This document shows positions 52,285-61,653 of a stretch of 64,000 nt of DNA, piece by piece (the first letter of the stretch is position 1; each line of letters begins with the position of its first letter). Position numbers and translations under genes: made by a program. The notes below the pieces were generated by a model. It saw only the letters and a list, made by a program, of their open reading frames with translations, ran no database searches and was not told where the DNA came from. Source of the DNA: JAJFFW01 sp038534195 (GTDB lineage: Bacteria > Pseudomonadota > Alphaproteobacteria > Caulobacterales > Parvularculaceae); assembly GCA_038534195.1 (NCBI GenBank), contig JBCAXE010000015.1, positions 1-64,000 on the forward strand. Direction: 5' to 3'.

Positions 52285-52313
52285 CTGACATGTTTCTGAA
52301 GCGGAAGTGACAC
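52285..52313 (+). promoter_or_regulatory. Candidate Pho boxes upstream of phoX-like gene
   Basis: Three heptamers, CTGACAT, CTGAAGC and GTGACAC, begin exactly 11 bases apart at 52285, 52296 and 52307. The 7-base half-site with 4-base spacer is the PhoB-binding layout (consensus CTGTCAT). It ends about 50 bases before the start codon. Confidence 0.5.
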
Positions 52314-52363
52314 CAAGCTCTGTTAGCGAAATCCTATTGCTAAAATCATACGGAGCTTCACTG

Positions 52364-54283
52364 ATGCGCAAGTCAAACTTGGCTGACAGTTTTGAGAGTA
52401 CTCTTGATAATGCTCAAATTCACGACGAGCAGGAAAACATTCCCACCAATCAATCTGGTAATCGTACTTTTCGCGATGTTCTCAAGGCCGCCGTCTCCCG
52501 GCGGACAATCATGCAAGGAACGCTTGCTGGCGCCGCCACGGGTTTTCTGGCCCCGCAAGCGTTGGCGCAGGAAGGTGGTCCCGGAACAAACCCGGAGGGC
52601 GGAAATCTTTGTAACTTCACGCCGTTGACCATCGAAGAAGCGACGCAGGACGACACCCAGCCAAGCATTTCCAGCGACTATCAATATCAAGTGCTTATCC
52701 CCTGGGGCACGCCGATCGAACCCGGCGCAACTGAGGAATTCACAGGCGATCCCAATAATCGCCCAACTTCCAAACAGGCAGCTCTTCAAGTCGGTCTGGG
52801 CCATGACGGCATGTGGTTTTTTCCTGCCAGCCGCGCAACGCGGCGCATCGCCAGCGAGCGCTCCCGGAAGGGGATGCTGTGCGTGAACCACGAGTTTGGG
52901 ACGAACTTTCATGTCCTCGGCAAATCCACGCCTGAAAGCCTCGAAGATGTGCGCCTCTCCCAAAATGTGCACGGCGTATCGGTTGTCGGCGTTCGCAACA
53001 CAGTCAACGGCTGGGAAGTAATCCGGAGCGAAAATGCGCGGCGCATCACCGTGAACACGCCGGTCTGCTTCTCCGGTCCCGCCGCCGACTCACCATTGTT
53101 GCAAAATCCCAGCGGCAACGTCCCGCTCGGCACGGTCAACAATTGCGGTTCCGGTCCAACGCCGTGGGGCACCTATCTCACCTGCGAAGAGAACTTTAAC
53201 GGCTATTTCGGCAGCTCCGACGACTCGATCGAATTTACCGAAGAGCAGCAGCGGATTGGCTTTTCAACACGCGGCTTCAATTACGGCTGGTATCTATTCG
53301 ACAAGCGCTTTGACCTTGCGGACCCGGACTTTGTAAACGAAGGCAACCGTTTCGGCTGGGTGGTCGAGATTGATCCGCGCGATGCATCGCAAACACCAGT
53401 CAAGCGCACCGCGCTCGGGCGCTTCAAACATGAGGCGATCGCAATTGCGAGCAGCCGCAACGGTCGCATCGCAGCCTATATGGGCGATGATCAGCGTTTT
53501 GATTATTGCTACAAATACGTGTCCGACCGCTCCTGGCGGGACTCCATCCGCGAAGGCAAGAGCCCCCTTGATGAAGGGCGCCTCTTTGTGGCGCGGTTTA
53601 ATGACGACAATACAGGCGACTGGCTTGAATTGACGATCGACAACCCCGATCTGGCGGCGCGGTTCGACAACCAAGCTGAAGTCCTGATCAACGCTCGCCT
53701 CGCGGCGGACATCCTCGGCGCAACACCCATGGATCGGCCGGAGTGGACGACAATCGGTGCGAACGGCGAAGTCTATTGGACGCTGACGAATAATTCGCAG
53801 CGCACCGAACCGAACGCCGCGAACCCGCAAGCCCCGAATAGAGACGGCCATATCATTCGCACGGTCGACGCTGATGATTTCCTTGGCGATACTTTCACCT
53901 GGGAAATCTATCTCCTTGCATCGGACACGCGCGGCACGCCAGGCGTCTTCACTGATCCTGACGCCGCCTACGCAGACCCGTTTGGCCGGCTCTTCATCGG
54001 CACTGATGGCGGCCAGCCGGACGGCCTTCAGGATCAACTGGTGGTGTTCGACACAACAACCGAAACACCAACGCCAAAGCGGTTGCTCACGGGCGTCGTC
54101 AGCGACGAGATCACTGGCTGGGCTGTGACGCCCGATTTCCGGACAGCGTTTACAAACATCCAGCATCCGGGCAGCGGCGATCCGAGCCGTACGAATTTTC
54201 CAGCGGCGACAGACGGTGTGACCATCCCACGCGATTGCACCCTCGTGATCACGCGTAAGAATGGCGGCGTCGTCGGTTCGTAA
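52364..54283 (+). CDS. PhoX-family alkaline phosphatase (DUF839), Tat substrate
   Basis: Exported phosphatase that releases phosphate from organic esters, using calcium and iron in characterised members. A twin-arginine signal is visible after an N-terminal extension of about 45 residues (SRRTIMQGTLAGAATGF, cleavage near ALAQ). Landmarks are GHDGMWFFP, VNHEFGTNF, WGTYLTCEENFNGYFG, ALGRFKHEAIAI, AAYMGDDQRFDYCYKYVS and GEVYWTLTNNS. Length 639 fits PhoX. Candidate PhoB half-sites upstream suggest induction by phosphate starvation. ATG 52364; a strong terminator follows. Confidence 0.9.
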   Translation: MRKSNLADSFESTLDNAQIHDEQENIPTNQSGNRTFRDVLKAAVSRRTIMQGTLAGAATGFLAPQALAQEGGPGTNPEGGNLCNFTPLTIEEATQDDTQPSISSDYQYQVLIPWGTPIEPGATEEFTGDPNNRPTSKQAALQVGLGHDGMWFFPASRATRRIASERSRKGMLCVNHEFGTNFHVLGKSTPESLEDVRLSQNVHGVSVVGVRNTVNGWEVIRSENARRITVNTPVCFSGPAADSPLLQNPSGNVPLGTVNNCGSGPTPWGTYLTCEENFNGYFGSSDDSIEFTEEQQRIGFSTRGFNYGWYLFDKRFDLADPDFVNEGNRFGWVVEIDPRDASQTPVKRTALGRFKHEAIAIASSRNGRIAAYMGDDQRFDYCYKYVSDRSWRDSIREGKSPLDEGRLFVARFNDDNTGDWLELTIDNPDLAARFDNQAEVLINARLAADILGATPMDRPEWTTIGANGEVYWTLTNNSQRTEPNAANPQAPNRDGHIIRTVDADDFLGDTFTWEIYLLASDTRGTPGVFTDPDAAYADPFGRLFIGTDGGQPDGLQDQLVVFDTTTETPTPKRLLTGVVSDEITGWAVTPDFRTAFTNIQHPGSGDPSRTNFPAATDGVTIPRDCTLVITRKNGGVVGS

Positions 54284-54310
54284 CCGCGCCGACATATGGG
54301 GGAAGAGAGA

Positions 54311-54340
54311 AGGGTGAGGCGCCGCCTCACCCTTTTTCTT
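54311..54340 (+). terminator. Intrinsic terminator after phoX-like gene
   Basis: Ten-base perfect stem AGGGTGAGGC / GCCTCACCCT with a 3-base loop, followed by TTTTTCTTT. Lies 28 bases after the stop codon. Confidence 0.9.
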
Positions 54341-54425
54341 TGGTAAAGGGGCTTAACCGCCGCCTTTCGCCGGGCGCAAAAAGCGCGTATGAGCGCGCTT
54401 TTCGCACTGGCAAGACCCTGTTTCC

Positions 54426-55619
54426 ATGAACGCCTCAACCAAGACGACCGATCCCTTGCGCATTGCGCTCTTCTCCGGGAACTACAACTACGTGATGGAC
54501 GGACCGGTGCGCGCCCTCAACAAGCTGATCGGTCACCTTAATGCGCGCGGCCATCAAACGCTGGTGTTTGCGCCGACCGTGAAAGAACCAGCATTCCAAC
54601 ATGAAGGAACGCTGATCTCTGTGCCGTCAATCGCCCTGCCCGGCTCGCGGAGCGAATATCGCATCGGCCTCGGTATTCACGGCAAACTAAAGGAAAAGCT
54701 GGATGACTTCGCCCCGACGCTCATCCATCTATCGGCGCCGGATTATATTGGGCATACGGCGCTGAAATACGCACAAGCGCGCGGCATACCCGCGGTCGCC
54801 TCTTTCCACACACGGTTCGATACATATCCGCGTTATTACGGCGCAAAATGGCTGGAGCGATATCTCACCGCTTATATGCGCCGGTTTTATGGCGGATGCG
54901 AGCACGTTTATCCGCCCTCTCAATCGATGGCGGACGAACTAAAAACCGACGGCATCGGCGATGATATCCGGATCTGGGCGCGCGGCGTCGACAGCGAGCT
55001 ATTCAACCCTGCGCGCCGCGATCTGACTTGGCGGCGCGCGCACGGCGTCGACGACACCGATATTCTGGTTGTTTTTGTTGGCCGCGTAGTTCTTGAAAAA
55101 GGCATCGACGTCTTCGCGGACGCGGTCATACAAGCGGCGGCGCAAAATAAGCGGATCAAAGCGCTCGTTGTCGGCGAAGGCCCTGAGCGACCTCGCTTTC
55201 AGGAAAAACTTCCATCGGGCGTTTTCACCGGTTATCAGCAGGGGGAAGATCTGGCGCGCGCTTACGCTAGCGCCGACATTTTCTTTAATCCGAGCATTAC
55301 CGAAACATTCGGGAACGTAACGCTGGAAGCGATGGCGAGCGGGCTCGCCTCGGTTTGCGCGCGCGCGTCGGGCAGCCGCTCTTTGGTGGAAGATGGCGTC
55401 ACCGGTCTCCTGTCCCCGAGCGAAAACGGGGCTGACGGCTTTGCGCGTTGTCTCATCGAATTGGGAACCGACGACGATCGGCGGCGGGAGATGGGCGAAA
55501 CCGCGCGGCGGCGCAGCCTGGACTTTAGCTGGCCCGCGATCCTCGACGGATTGATTGAGAATTACCGCGAGGCGATCGTTGCCCATGCCCGGAGAAACCA
55601 GCCTGAGCGTCATGCTTGA
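54426..55619 (+). CDS. GT4-family glycosyltransferase
   Basis: Retaining glycosyltransferase with GT-B fold. The acceptor half opens IALFSGNYNYVMDGPVRALN; the donor half has VVFVGRVVLEKGIDVF and the EX7E motif in SITETFGNVTLEAMASGL. It resembles MgtA/SqdX-like lipid glycosyltransferases; in agrobacteria a related enzyme makes glycolipids that replace phospholipids under phosphate limitation. Location next to a PhoX phosphatase makes this attractive but unproven. The 3' end overlaps the next gene, a membrane protein, by up to 35 bases. Confidence 0.85.
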   Translation: MNASTKTTDPLRIALFSGNYNYVMDGPVRALNKLIGHLNARGHQTLVFAPTVKEPAFQHEGTLISVPSIALPGSRSEYRIGLGIHGKLKEKLDDFAPTLIHLSAPDYIGHTALKYAQARGIPAVASFHTRFDTYPRYYGAKWLERYLTAYMRRFYGGCEHVYPPSQSMADELKTDGIGDDIRIWARGVDSELFNPARRDLTWRRAHGVDDTDILVVFVGRVVLEKGIDVFADAVIQAAAQNKRIKALVVGEGPERPRFQEKLPSGVFTGYQQGEDLARAYASADIFFNPSITETFGNVTLEAMASGLASVCARASGSRSLVEDGVTGLLSPSENGADGFARCLIELGTDDDRRREMGETARRRSLDFSWPAILDGLIENYREAIVAHARRNQPERHA

Positions 55620-56580
55620 ACGGTCACAGCGCGAAAAGGTCGTCAGTTTCTGGCGTGAATTTCGAGAACGGCCGGCCGTACGCCGGACGCTTTCGATCAT
55701 TCAATATTCGCTGCTCGCTGCGATCGTCGTCTACTTGCTGTATCGATTTTCGCAGGTCGGCTGGGGCGAAGTCATCGGCGCTTTGCCGACCTCGCCATGG
55801 TTTTATCTTTTCTTCGCTTTGCGATTTCTAACGCTGCCGGTTTCGGAATTGGCGATCTACGAAATGATCTGGAGGGTCCCATTGTGGCGTTACTTTCCAG
55901 TATTCGTCCGTAAACGGGTCTATAATTTTGCCGTCATGGGATATTCGGGCGAGGCGTTTTTGACATTATGGGCGCGCCGCACTTTACCGTTAAGCACGCC
56001 GACGGTTGTTGTGGGGGTGAAGGACAACAATCTTCTCTCAGCACTCGCTTCAAACCTTTCAACGGTCATTGTGATCGTTATTGTCGCCGCCCTCGGCACT
56101 TTGTCGGAAAGCCTCAGGTCCCTGCCGCCAGGCACGGCGTTTCTGTTCGCCGCGGCGTTTACGACGGCGCTCACCCTGTCGATCGCCGTCCTCTTGTTTC
56201 GCAATAAGCTGATCGCCCTTTCATCCCGAAAGATGGCGGCGCTGATGGGGGTACATGTCTCACGGACCTTTCTCATCTTGCTGCTGCATGCGGGCATGTA
56301 CGCAGCGGCGCTCCCCGAAGCGCCGATCAGCGCATGGTTAATGTTTTTGGCGCTGCAATTGGTTCTGAGCCGTATCCCTTTCATTCCAAATCAGGATCTT
56401 GTCTTTCTCGGCGCGGCACTTTCTTTGTCGTCCATCGTCGGCGCGTCGGAGGCGGCCGTCGCCGGCATGTTGCTGGCGGAGGCCGGGCTCTCTCAATTGG
56501 TGAATTTTTCTTTGTTTTTCGCCACGGCCTATCTCGCGCAACATGACAAGACCGCGTCGACCGGCGCTAGGGGCACATGA
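55585..56580 (+). CDS. Polytopic membrane protein of unknown function
   Basis: A 331-residue protein with about seven to eight membrane segments (SIIQYSLLAAIVVYLLY, VIVIVIVAALGTL, FLFAAAFTTALTLSIAVLLF and others). It has a distant look of the lysylphosphatidylglycerol synthase/flippase membrane region, without enough signature to assign it. Start is either ATG 55585 or ATG 55612, the latter overlapping the glycosyltransferase stop by 8 bases. Coupling suggests it acts with that enzyme, perhaps in lipid or glycan handling. Confidence 0.7.
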   Translation: MPGETSLSVMLERSQREKVVSFWREFRERPAVRRTLSIIQYSLLAAIVVYLLYRFSQVGWGEVIGALPTSPWFYLFFALRFLTLPVSELAIYEMIWRVPLWRYFPVFVRKRVYNFAVMGYSGEAFLTLWARRTLPLSTPTVVVGVKDNNLLSALASNLSTVIVIVIVAALGTLSESLRSLPPGTAFLFAAAFTTALTLSIAVLLFRNKLIALSSRKMAALMGVHVSRTFLILLLHAGMYAAALPEAPISAWLMFLALQLVLSRIPFIPNQDLVFLGAALSLSSIVGASEAAVAGMLLAEAGLSQLVNFSLFFATAYLAQHDKTASTGARGT

Positions 56581-56718
56581 GATCGTGACCATGCCGGCCT
56601 TCAGCGGCCATGAAACGGCGCTTTCCCGCGGCCATGGATTTCGCTACAAGAACAGTCCGTGGCCGCGCCCGACCAGCGGCGTTAAAACGACACTAAAAGG
56701 TCCGCAATCGCGACGCAC

Positions 56719-57912
56719 ATGGGTTTGATCGACCGTTATATTCTGCGCACCGTCGCGACGCCGCTCCTCATCGCTCTTTGCATCGCCGGCATGTTGCTCC
56801 TGCTTGAGCAAATGTTGCGGTTGTTCGATTTCGTCATCGCAGAGCAAGGACCAGTTGATGTTGTCTGGCGCATGCTTGCGAACCTCCTGCCCCACTATCT
56901 CGGACTGGCGCTGCCGCTCGGCACCTTCATCGGGATTTTGCTGGCCTTTCGAAATTTGTCGCTTTCGAGCGAACTGGACGCGCTCAACGCCAGCGGCGCT
57001 TCTTCCTTCCGCCTGATGCGCCCAATCTACGGATTGATGCTGGTCTTGATGGTCTTTGACTTTTTGCTGGTCTCTTACATTCAGCCCTATGCGCAATATC
57101 AATACAAACAAATCCGTTTTGACGTGACGAGCGGGGCGCTCGGTATAAAAATTCCGCAAGGGGAGTTTGTCGACATCGCCGACAACGTCACGATCCGGCT
57201 GGGTGCGATTAACCCCGAAACCCGTGAGGCGGAGGATATTTTTCTGGAGCAGCGGCGGGCCACTGGCGCCAAGACCGTCATCACCGCCGAGAACGGCGTC
57301 ATCTCCACGACGCCGGATGTGACCAAACTGAACTTGCGCTTAAAGAACGGACGTCAGCTGGCGATCGACGCCGAGGGCGCGACCGTCACCGCCGGCAGCT
57401 ACGAAGTGTTCGACCTTGAGCTTGATTTACCTTCGATTGGCGTCTTTCGGGAACGCGGCGACGACGAACGCGAAGCGACGTTTCATGAAATTCTCGCCTT
57501 TCTCAACAGCGAGACACAAACGAGCTCGCCGCTTTGGCACAATTACCGCGCGGGACTGCACTGGCGGATCATTCATCCGCTCACCTTTCTTTTTATGCCC
57601 ATCCTCGCAATCGCCATGGGCGTGACGGGGCGGCGGCGCGCCTCGAATATCAAGCCGATCCTCGGCGTTGCGATCCTGATCGTTTATCATGAACTTCTGG
57701 AAGAATGGGGCCAGGTTGTCGCGGGAGACGGTGTCTTGTCGCCCTATATTTCCATGTGGGGCCTTCTGATCATCTTTGCAGGGGTCAGCGTTTATCTCTA
57801 TCGAAGCTCCATCGATCAGGCGCGCGTTGCGAAAGTGGAGAGCCGGCGCAAAACGCCGCCGGTGCGCGTACTGGGCGACACCGTGTCGCCGAGCCGGAGC
57901 GCTGCTGAGTGA
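56719..57912 (+). CDS. lptF: LPS export permease LptF
   Basis: One of two membrane subunits of the LptB2FG transporter that extracts LPS from the inner membrane. Family features: N-terminal DRYILRTVATPLLIAL helix, helices 2-3 (LLPHYLGLALPLGTFIGILLAF), a large periplasmic beta-jellyroll (about residues 120-290) and three C-terminal helices (HPLTFLFMPILAIAMGVTGRR). Length 397. lptG follows with a GTGA overlap. The 138 bases upstream carry no evident gene. Confidence 0.93.
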   Translation: MGLIDRYILRTVATPLLIALCIAGMLLLLEQMLRLFDFVIAEQGPVDVVWRMLANLLPHYLGLALPLGTFIGILLAFRNLSLSSELDALNASGASSFRLMRPIYGLMLVLMVFDFLLVSYIQPYAQYQYKQIRFDVTSGALGIKIPQGEFVDIADNVTIRLGAINPETREAEDIFLEQRRATGAKTVITAENGVISTTPDVTKLNLRLKNGRQLAIDAEGATVTAGSYEVFDLELDLPSIGVFRERGDDEREATFHEILAFLNSETQTSSPLWHNYRAGLHWRIIHPLTFLFMPILAIAMGVTGRRRASNIKPILGVAILIVYHELLEEWGQVVAGDGVLSPYISMWGLLIIFAGVSVYLYRSSIDQARVAKVESRRKTPPVRVLGDTVSPSRSAAE

Positions 57913-59000
57913 ACAACGTCAACACGATTTTCACTTTCTATCTCGGGCGTCAATTCGTCGCCCGGTTTTTGGCGTTCCTCGCATTTTTCGTCATCATTTT
58001 GCAGATGCTCGATCTCTTGAATGAGTCCGACGCCATCCTCGCCGCCGATGGCGCAGGCGTTTCTTCCGTGTTCGATTATATCGCGATGCGCAGCCCTCAG
58101 ATTGTCAGCCAGTTTGCACCGTTCGCCGCCCTACTGGCGATTGTGATCACCCTGGCGATGCTGAACCACACGAGCGAAATTACGATCATGCGCGCCGCGG
58201 GCATGTCGGTGCACCGGGTTTTATTCCCAATTGGATTTGTCTGTTTTCTCGTATCGGTGGCGCATTTCACTTTCCACGAAACCATCGTCGTGCCGTCTAC
58301 AGAAAAACTCGCTTACTGGCAGGCGAATGATTACGCTGTCGATCTGCCGCCTGATAAAGGAACGCGAACGGATGTGCGGCTGAGTTATAACGGCGAATTC
58401 ATTCGAGCCGAAAGCGCCGCGCGCATTGGCGACACGGTTCGCCTAAACGATGTCGTGATCGACCGGCTTGACGCGAACGGTTTGATCTCAGGCGTGGTCG
58501 AAGCAAAATCGGCGCTCTTTATCAATAACGGTTGGCAACTCTTTGGCGTCATCGACCATGACGGCAAAACGCTGCAGACGACCCGCGTCGATAATCGTGA
58601 ATGGGCGACGAACCTGAACCCCGAACTTCTGTTTGCGCTTTCGCTGAAGCCGGACCGCACGCCGATGGGCGACCTCGTCAAAAAAATCGGCCAGCTTCGC
58701 GCCGACGGCGCAGATACGCGGGCGGCCGCCACGTCGTTTCTGGCTCGCTTTTCGAAACCCCTATCGACGCTCGTCATGCCGCTTCTCGGCGCCATTGCGG
58801 GCTTCGGCGTTGCTCGCCAGGGCGCCCAACTGACGCGGGCCGCGATCGGCGCGAGCCTCGGGTTTGGTTATTTCGTCTTTGAAAACATGGCGCTAGCCTT
58901 GGGTAAGCTCGGTGTCCTCCCAGCGATGGTCGGCGCTTTCTTTCCCTTCGCTCTCTTTATGGTCGTCGGGTTCGCGATCCTGCTGACCATGGAGACCTAG
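57909..59000 (+). CDS. lptG: LPS export permease LptG
   Basis: Partner subunit of LptF. The N-terminus IFTFYLGRQFVARFLAFLAFFVII, the SPQIVSQFAPFAALLAIVITL segment, the periplasmic jellyroll (about 130-260) and the C-terminal KPLSTLVMPLLGAIAGFGVAR helices match YjgP/YjgQ proteins. The GTG start overlaps the lptF stop, so synthesis is coupled. The 3' end is 17 bases from the convergent cyclopropane synthase gene. Confidence 0.93.
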   Translation: MNNVNTIFTFYLGRQFVARFLAFLAFFVIILQMLDLLNESDAILAADGAGVSSVFDYIAMRSPQIVSQFAPFAALLAIVITLAMLNHTSEITIMRAAGMSVHRVLFPIGFVCFLVSVAHFTFHETIVVPSTEKLAYWQANDYAVDLPPDKGTRTDVRLSYNGEFIRAESAARIGDTVRLNDVVIDRLDANGLISGVVEAKSALFINNGWQLFGVIDHDGKTLQTTRVDNREWATNLNPELLFALSLKPDRTPMGDLVKKIGQLRADGADTRAAATSFLARFSKPLSTLVMPLLGAIAGFGVARQGAQLTRAAIGASLGFGYFVFENMALALGKLGVLPAMVGAFFPFALFMVVGFAILLTMET

Positions 59001-59017
59001 CGCTTAAAACCCAGCGC

Positions 59018-60262
59018 TTACCCATTGGCCGCCCGCAAATGTTTTTCCGCCTTGCGCATATAATCGCGCTTGATCGGCAGCGCATCGACCACCTTCGCCA
59101 ACTGGATTTGAAACACGAAATGGCCGCCGTGGCGGAAGGCGAATTCCGACGTTGAGAGATAGAACTCCCACATGCGGCAGAAGCGTTCGTCGAACATGGC
59201 GGCCGCCTCGTCGCGCTTTTCCTGAAACCGCCGATGCCATTCATTCAATGTATGCGCATAATGCATACGGAGGATTTCCGTATCAGTCACCCAGAGATCG
59301 GAACGCTCAATCGCCGCGAAGGTCTCGGACAGCGCTGGCGAATACCCGCCAGGGAAGATGTATTTACGAATCCAGGGGCCTGTCGTATTCGGTGGGCCGC
59401 GATGGCCGATAGCATGAAGAAGGGCGGCGCCGTCATCCGTCAACAGATCATAGACCTTGTTGAAGAACTCATTATAATGCGGAACGCCTACATGCTCGAA
59501 CATGCCGATTGAGACAATACGATCGAATTTTTCCTGCACGTGCCGATAATCGGCAAGCCTGAATTCAACCCGATCCTTGAGACCGCGCTCCTTGGCCCGT
59601 TCCATGGCGAGCGCTTGCTGCTCCGTTGAGAGCGTCACGCCGACGACTTCGGCCCCCGTTGCCTCCGCGAGATACATAGCCATGCCGCCCCAGCCGCAAC
59701 CGATATCGAGAACGCGCATGCCCGGCTCGATCTGGAGCTTCGCAGCGATATGGCGCTGTTTCGCACGTTGCGCCCCTTCCAGATCCTGATCTTCCTGTTC
59801 GAAATAGGCGCAGGAGTAATTCATATCCGCGTCGAGGAAGAGCCGATAAAAATCATTCGAGAGATCATAATGGTGGGCGACGTTCGCGCGCGATTTGACG
59901 ACGGGGTTGTGCTGCTGAAAACGCCGCACCTTCTTCAGGCCGCCCGCCAGCGCCCGGCGCATCGGGCGGCCGCGCAGGTTTTGCGCATTGGTGTGAAACA
60001 CTTTCAGGAGGTCGCGGATCGAGCCTTCCTCATAAGTGAGCGTCCCGTCCATATAAGCCTCGCCGGCGACCAACTCCGGATTGACGAAAAGGCCGGCATA
60101 GAGCTTCGGGTCATGGAGCCGGATCACAGCGCGGGGGTCAGCGCCGTCTCCATGGGCGTGTTGTTCGCCCGCCGCATCGATGATGATGAGCGACCCCCGT
60201 TTGACGAGCCGGGACAGCATCGAATTCAACAGCTTTAAGGATCCATCTTCCACACGAGACAT
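59018..60262 (-). CDS. Cyclopropane-fatty-acyl-phospholipid synthase family methyltransferase
   Basis: SAM-dependent lipid methyltransferase of 414 residues. The SAM site is VLDIGCGWGGMAMYLAE; NVAHHYDLSNDFYRLFLD, MNYSCAYFE and GMFEHVGVPHYNEFF are Cfa signatures, and WHRRFQEKRDE lies near the C-terminus. It methylates unsaturated acyl chains in phospholipids to cyclopropane forms, although some homologues make other methylated lipids. ATG start. Divergent from mtaB by 48 bases. Confidence 0.92.
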   Translation of the reverse strand: MSRVEDGSLKLLNSMLSRLVKRGSLIIIDAAGEQHAHGDGADPRAVIRLHDPKLYAGLFVNPELVAGEAYMDGTLTYEEGSIRDLLKVFHTNAQNLRGRPMRRALAGGLKKVRRFQQHNPVVKSRANVAHHYDLSNDFYRLFLDADMNYSCAYFEQEDQDLEGAQRAKQRHIAAKLQIEPGMRVLDIGCGWGGMAMYLAEATGAEVVGVTLSTEQQALAMERAKERGLKDRVEFRLADYRHVQEKFDRIVSIGMFEHVGVPHYNEFFNKVYDLLTDDGAALLHAIGHRGPPNTTGPWIRKYIFPGGYSPALSETFAAIERSDLWVTDTEILRMHYAHTLNEWHRRFQEKRDEAAAMFDERFCRMWEFYLSTSEFAFRHGGHFVFQIQLAKVVDALPIKRDYMRKAEKHLRAANG

Positions 60263-60310
60263 GGCGTAAGCCCTTCGACAAATGAGGTTGGACGCCTTAC
60301 ATAGCCGCAG

Positions 60311-61651
60311 ATGGGTAAGGCGGAAAGCATCACTGCGGGTGAAAAGCCCCTTCGTTCAAGCCAAAGAGGCGAACCGACGCTCATTACGATGGGGTGCCGG
60401 CTTAACGGCTATGAGAGCGAAGCGATGCGCGATCTTAGCGTTAAAGCGGGCGTGCGTGACGCGATCATCGTCAATTCCTGCGCTGTGACGAATGAGGCCG
60501 TGCGCCAGACGCGCCAGTCAATCCGGCGCGCGCGCCGCGAAAACCCTCATACGAAAATCGTCGTCACCGGCTGCGCGGCGCAAATCGATCCTGAACAATT
60601 CACGGCGATGGAGGAAGTGGACGCGGTTCTCGGCAATCAGGAGAAATTAAACGCCGATGAGTGGGCGGCGCTGGCGCGCGCCGAGGAACCGGTCGTCAGC
60701 GTCAACGACATAATGTCCGTACGCGAAACGGCGGGTCACCTGATCGACGGCTATGGCGACCGCGCGCGGGCTTTCATGCAAATCCAGAACGGGTGCGATC
60801 ACCGCTGCACTTTCTGCATTATTCCCTACGGACGCGGCAATTCACGGTCGACGCCAATCCACCTGGCGGTGGAGCAGGCTCAGCGCCTGGTCGACAGCGG
60901 CCACCGCGAGATCGTGCTCACCGGCGTCGATATCACATCTTACGGCGCCGACCTTAAAGGAGCGCCAAGTCTTGGCGACCTCGTCGGCGCGATCCTCGAT
61001 CAAACGCCTGATCTTTATCAGCTCCGCCTATCGTCAATCGACGGCGCGGAAATTGACGATGCGCTGAAGGAAAGGATTGCGCACGACCAGCGCGTTGCGC
61101 CCTATTTGCATTTATCGCTGCAGGCTGGCGATGACATGATCCTGAAGCGGATGAAACGACGGCACACACGGCGGCAAGCGATCGAGTTCTGTGAAACGCT
61201 GCGATCCAAACGGCCGGACATGGCGTTCGGCGCTGACATCATCGCGGGCTTCCCGACGGAGACCGAAGAGATGTTCTCCAACTCATTGAAGCTCGTAGAC
61301 GAGGCGGGGCTTCAATATTTGCACGTCTTTCCCTTTTCGCCGCGCGACGGCGCCCCGGCGGCGCGCATGCCCCAGCTCCCGCGCGCAATCATTAAGGAGC
61401 GGGCCGCGCGGCTGCGTGAGAAGGGCGATGCGGCCCACAAAACATTTCTCGATGATCTTGTGGGCCGTCGTATGGACGCCGTCGTTGAGTCCGGCGGCCG
61501 CGCGCGCCTCGGCAATTTCGCCGACGTCCGTCTCCCGGACGCCAGCGCGCTTGATGTGGGCTTGGTAATTACGGTGGCGCTTACCGCGCGCCAAGACAAA
61601 ACGCTGATCGGCGCGATTGACGACGCCGGATCATTTCAAAAGCAAAGTTAG
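60311..61651 (+). CDS. mtaB: tRNA t6A37 methylthiotransferase MtaB
   Basis: Radical-SAM enzyme converting t6A37 to ms2t6A37. Auxiliary-cluster cysteines are in LITMGCRLNGYESE, VNSCAVTNEAVRQTRQ and VVTGCAAQIDPEQF; the radical-SAM motif is NGCDHRCTFCIIPYGRGNSRS. VLTGVDITSYGADL distinguishes MtaB from MiaB. A C-terminal TRAM-like region follows. Its substrate modification is built by TsaB/TsaD, encoded 37-40 kb to the left. An internal ATG at 60389 is too close to the first Cys. ftsY follows by 2 bases. Confidence 0.95.
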   Translation: MGKAESITAGEKPLRSSQRGEPTLITMGCRLNGYESEAMRDLSVKAGVRDAIIVNSCAVTNEAVRQTRQSIRRARRENPHTKIVVTGCAAQIDPEQFTAMEEVDAVLGNQEKLNADEWAALARAEEPVVSVNDIMSVRETAGHLIDGYGDRARAFMQIQNGCDHRCTFCIIPYGRGNSRSTPIHLAVEQAQRLVDSGHREIVLTGVDITSYGADLKGAPSLGDLVGAILDQTPDLYQLRLSSIDGAEIDDALKERIAHDQRVAPYLHLSLQAGDDMILKRMKRRHTRRQAIEFCETLRSKRPDMAFGADIIAGFPTETEEMFSNSLKLVDEAGLQYLHVFPFSPRDGAPAARMPQLPRAIIKERAARLREKGDAAHKTFLDDLVGRRMDAVVESGGRARLGNFADVRLPDASALDVGLVITVALTARQDKTLIGAIDDAGSFQKQS

Positions 61652-61653
61652 TT

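Noticed and set aside
53294..54295. Antisense frame of 333 codons within the phoX-like gene
   Set aside because: No recognisable domain and fully overlaps a well-supported gene.
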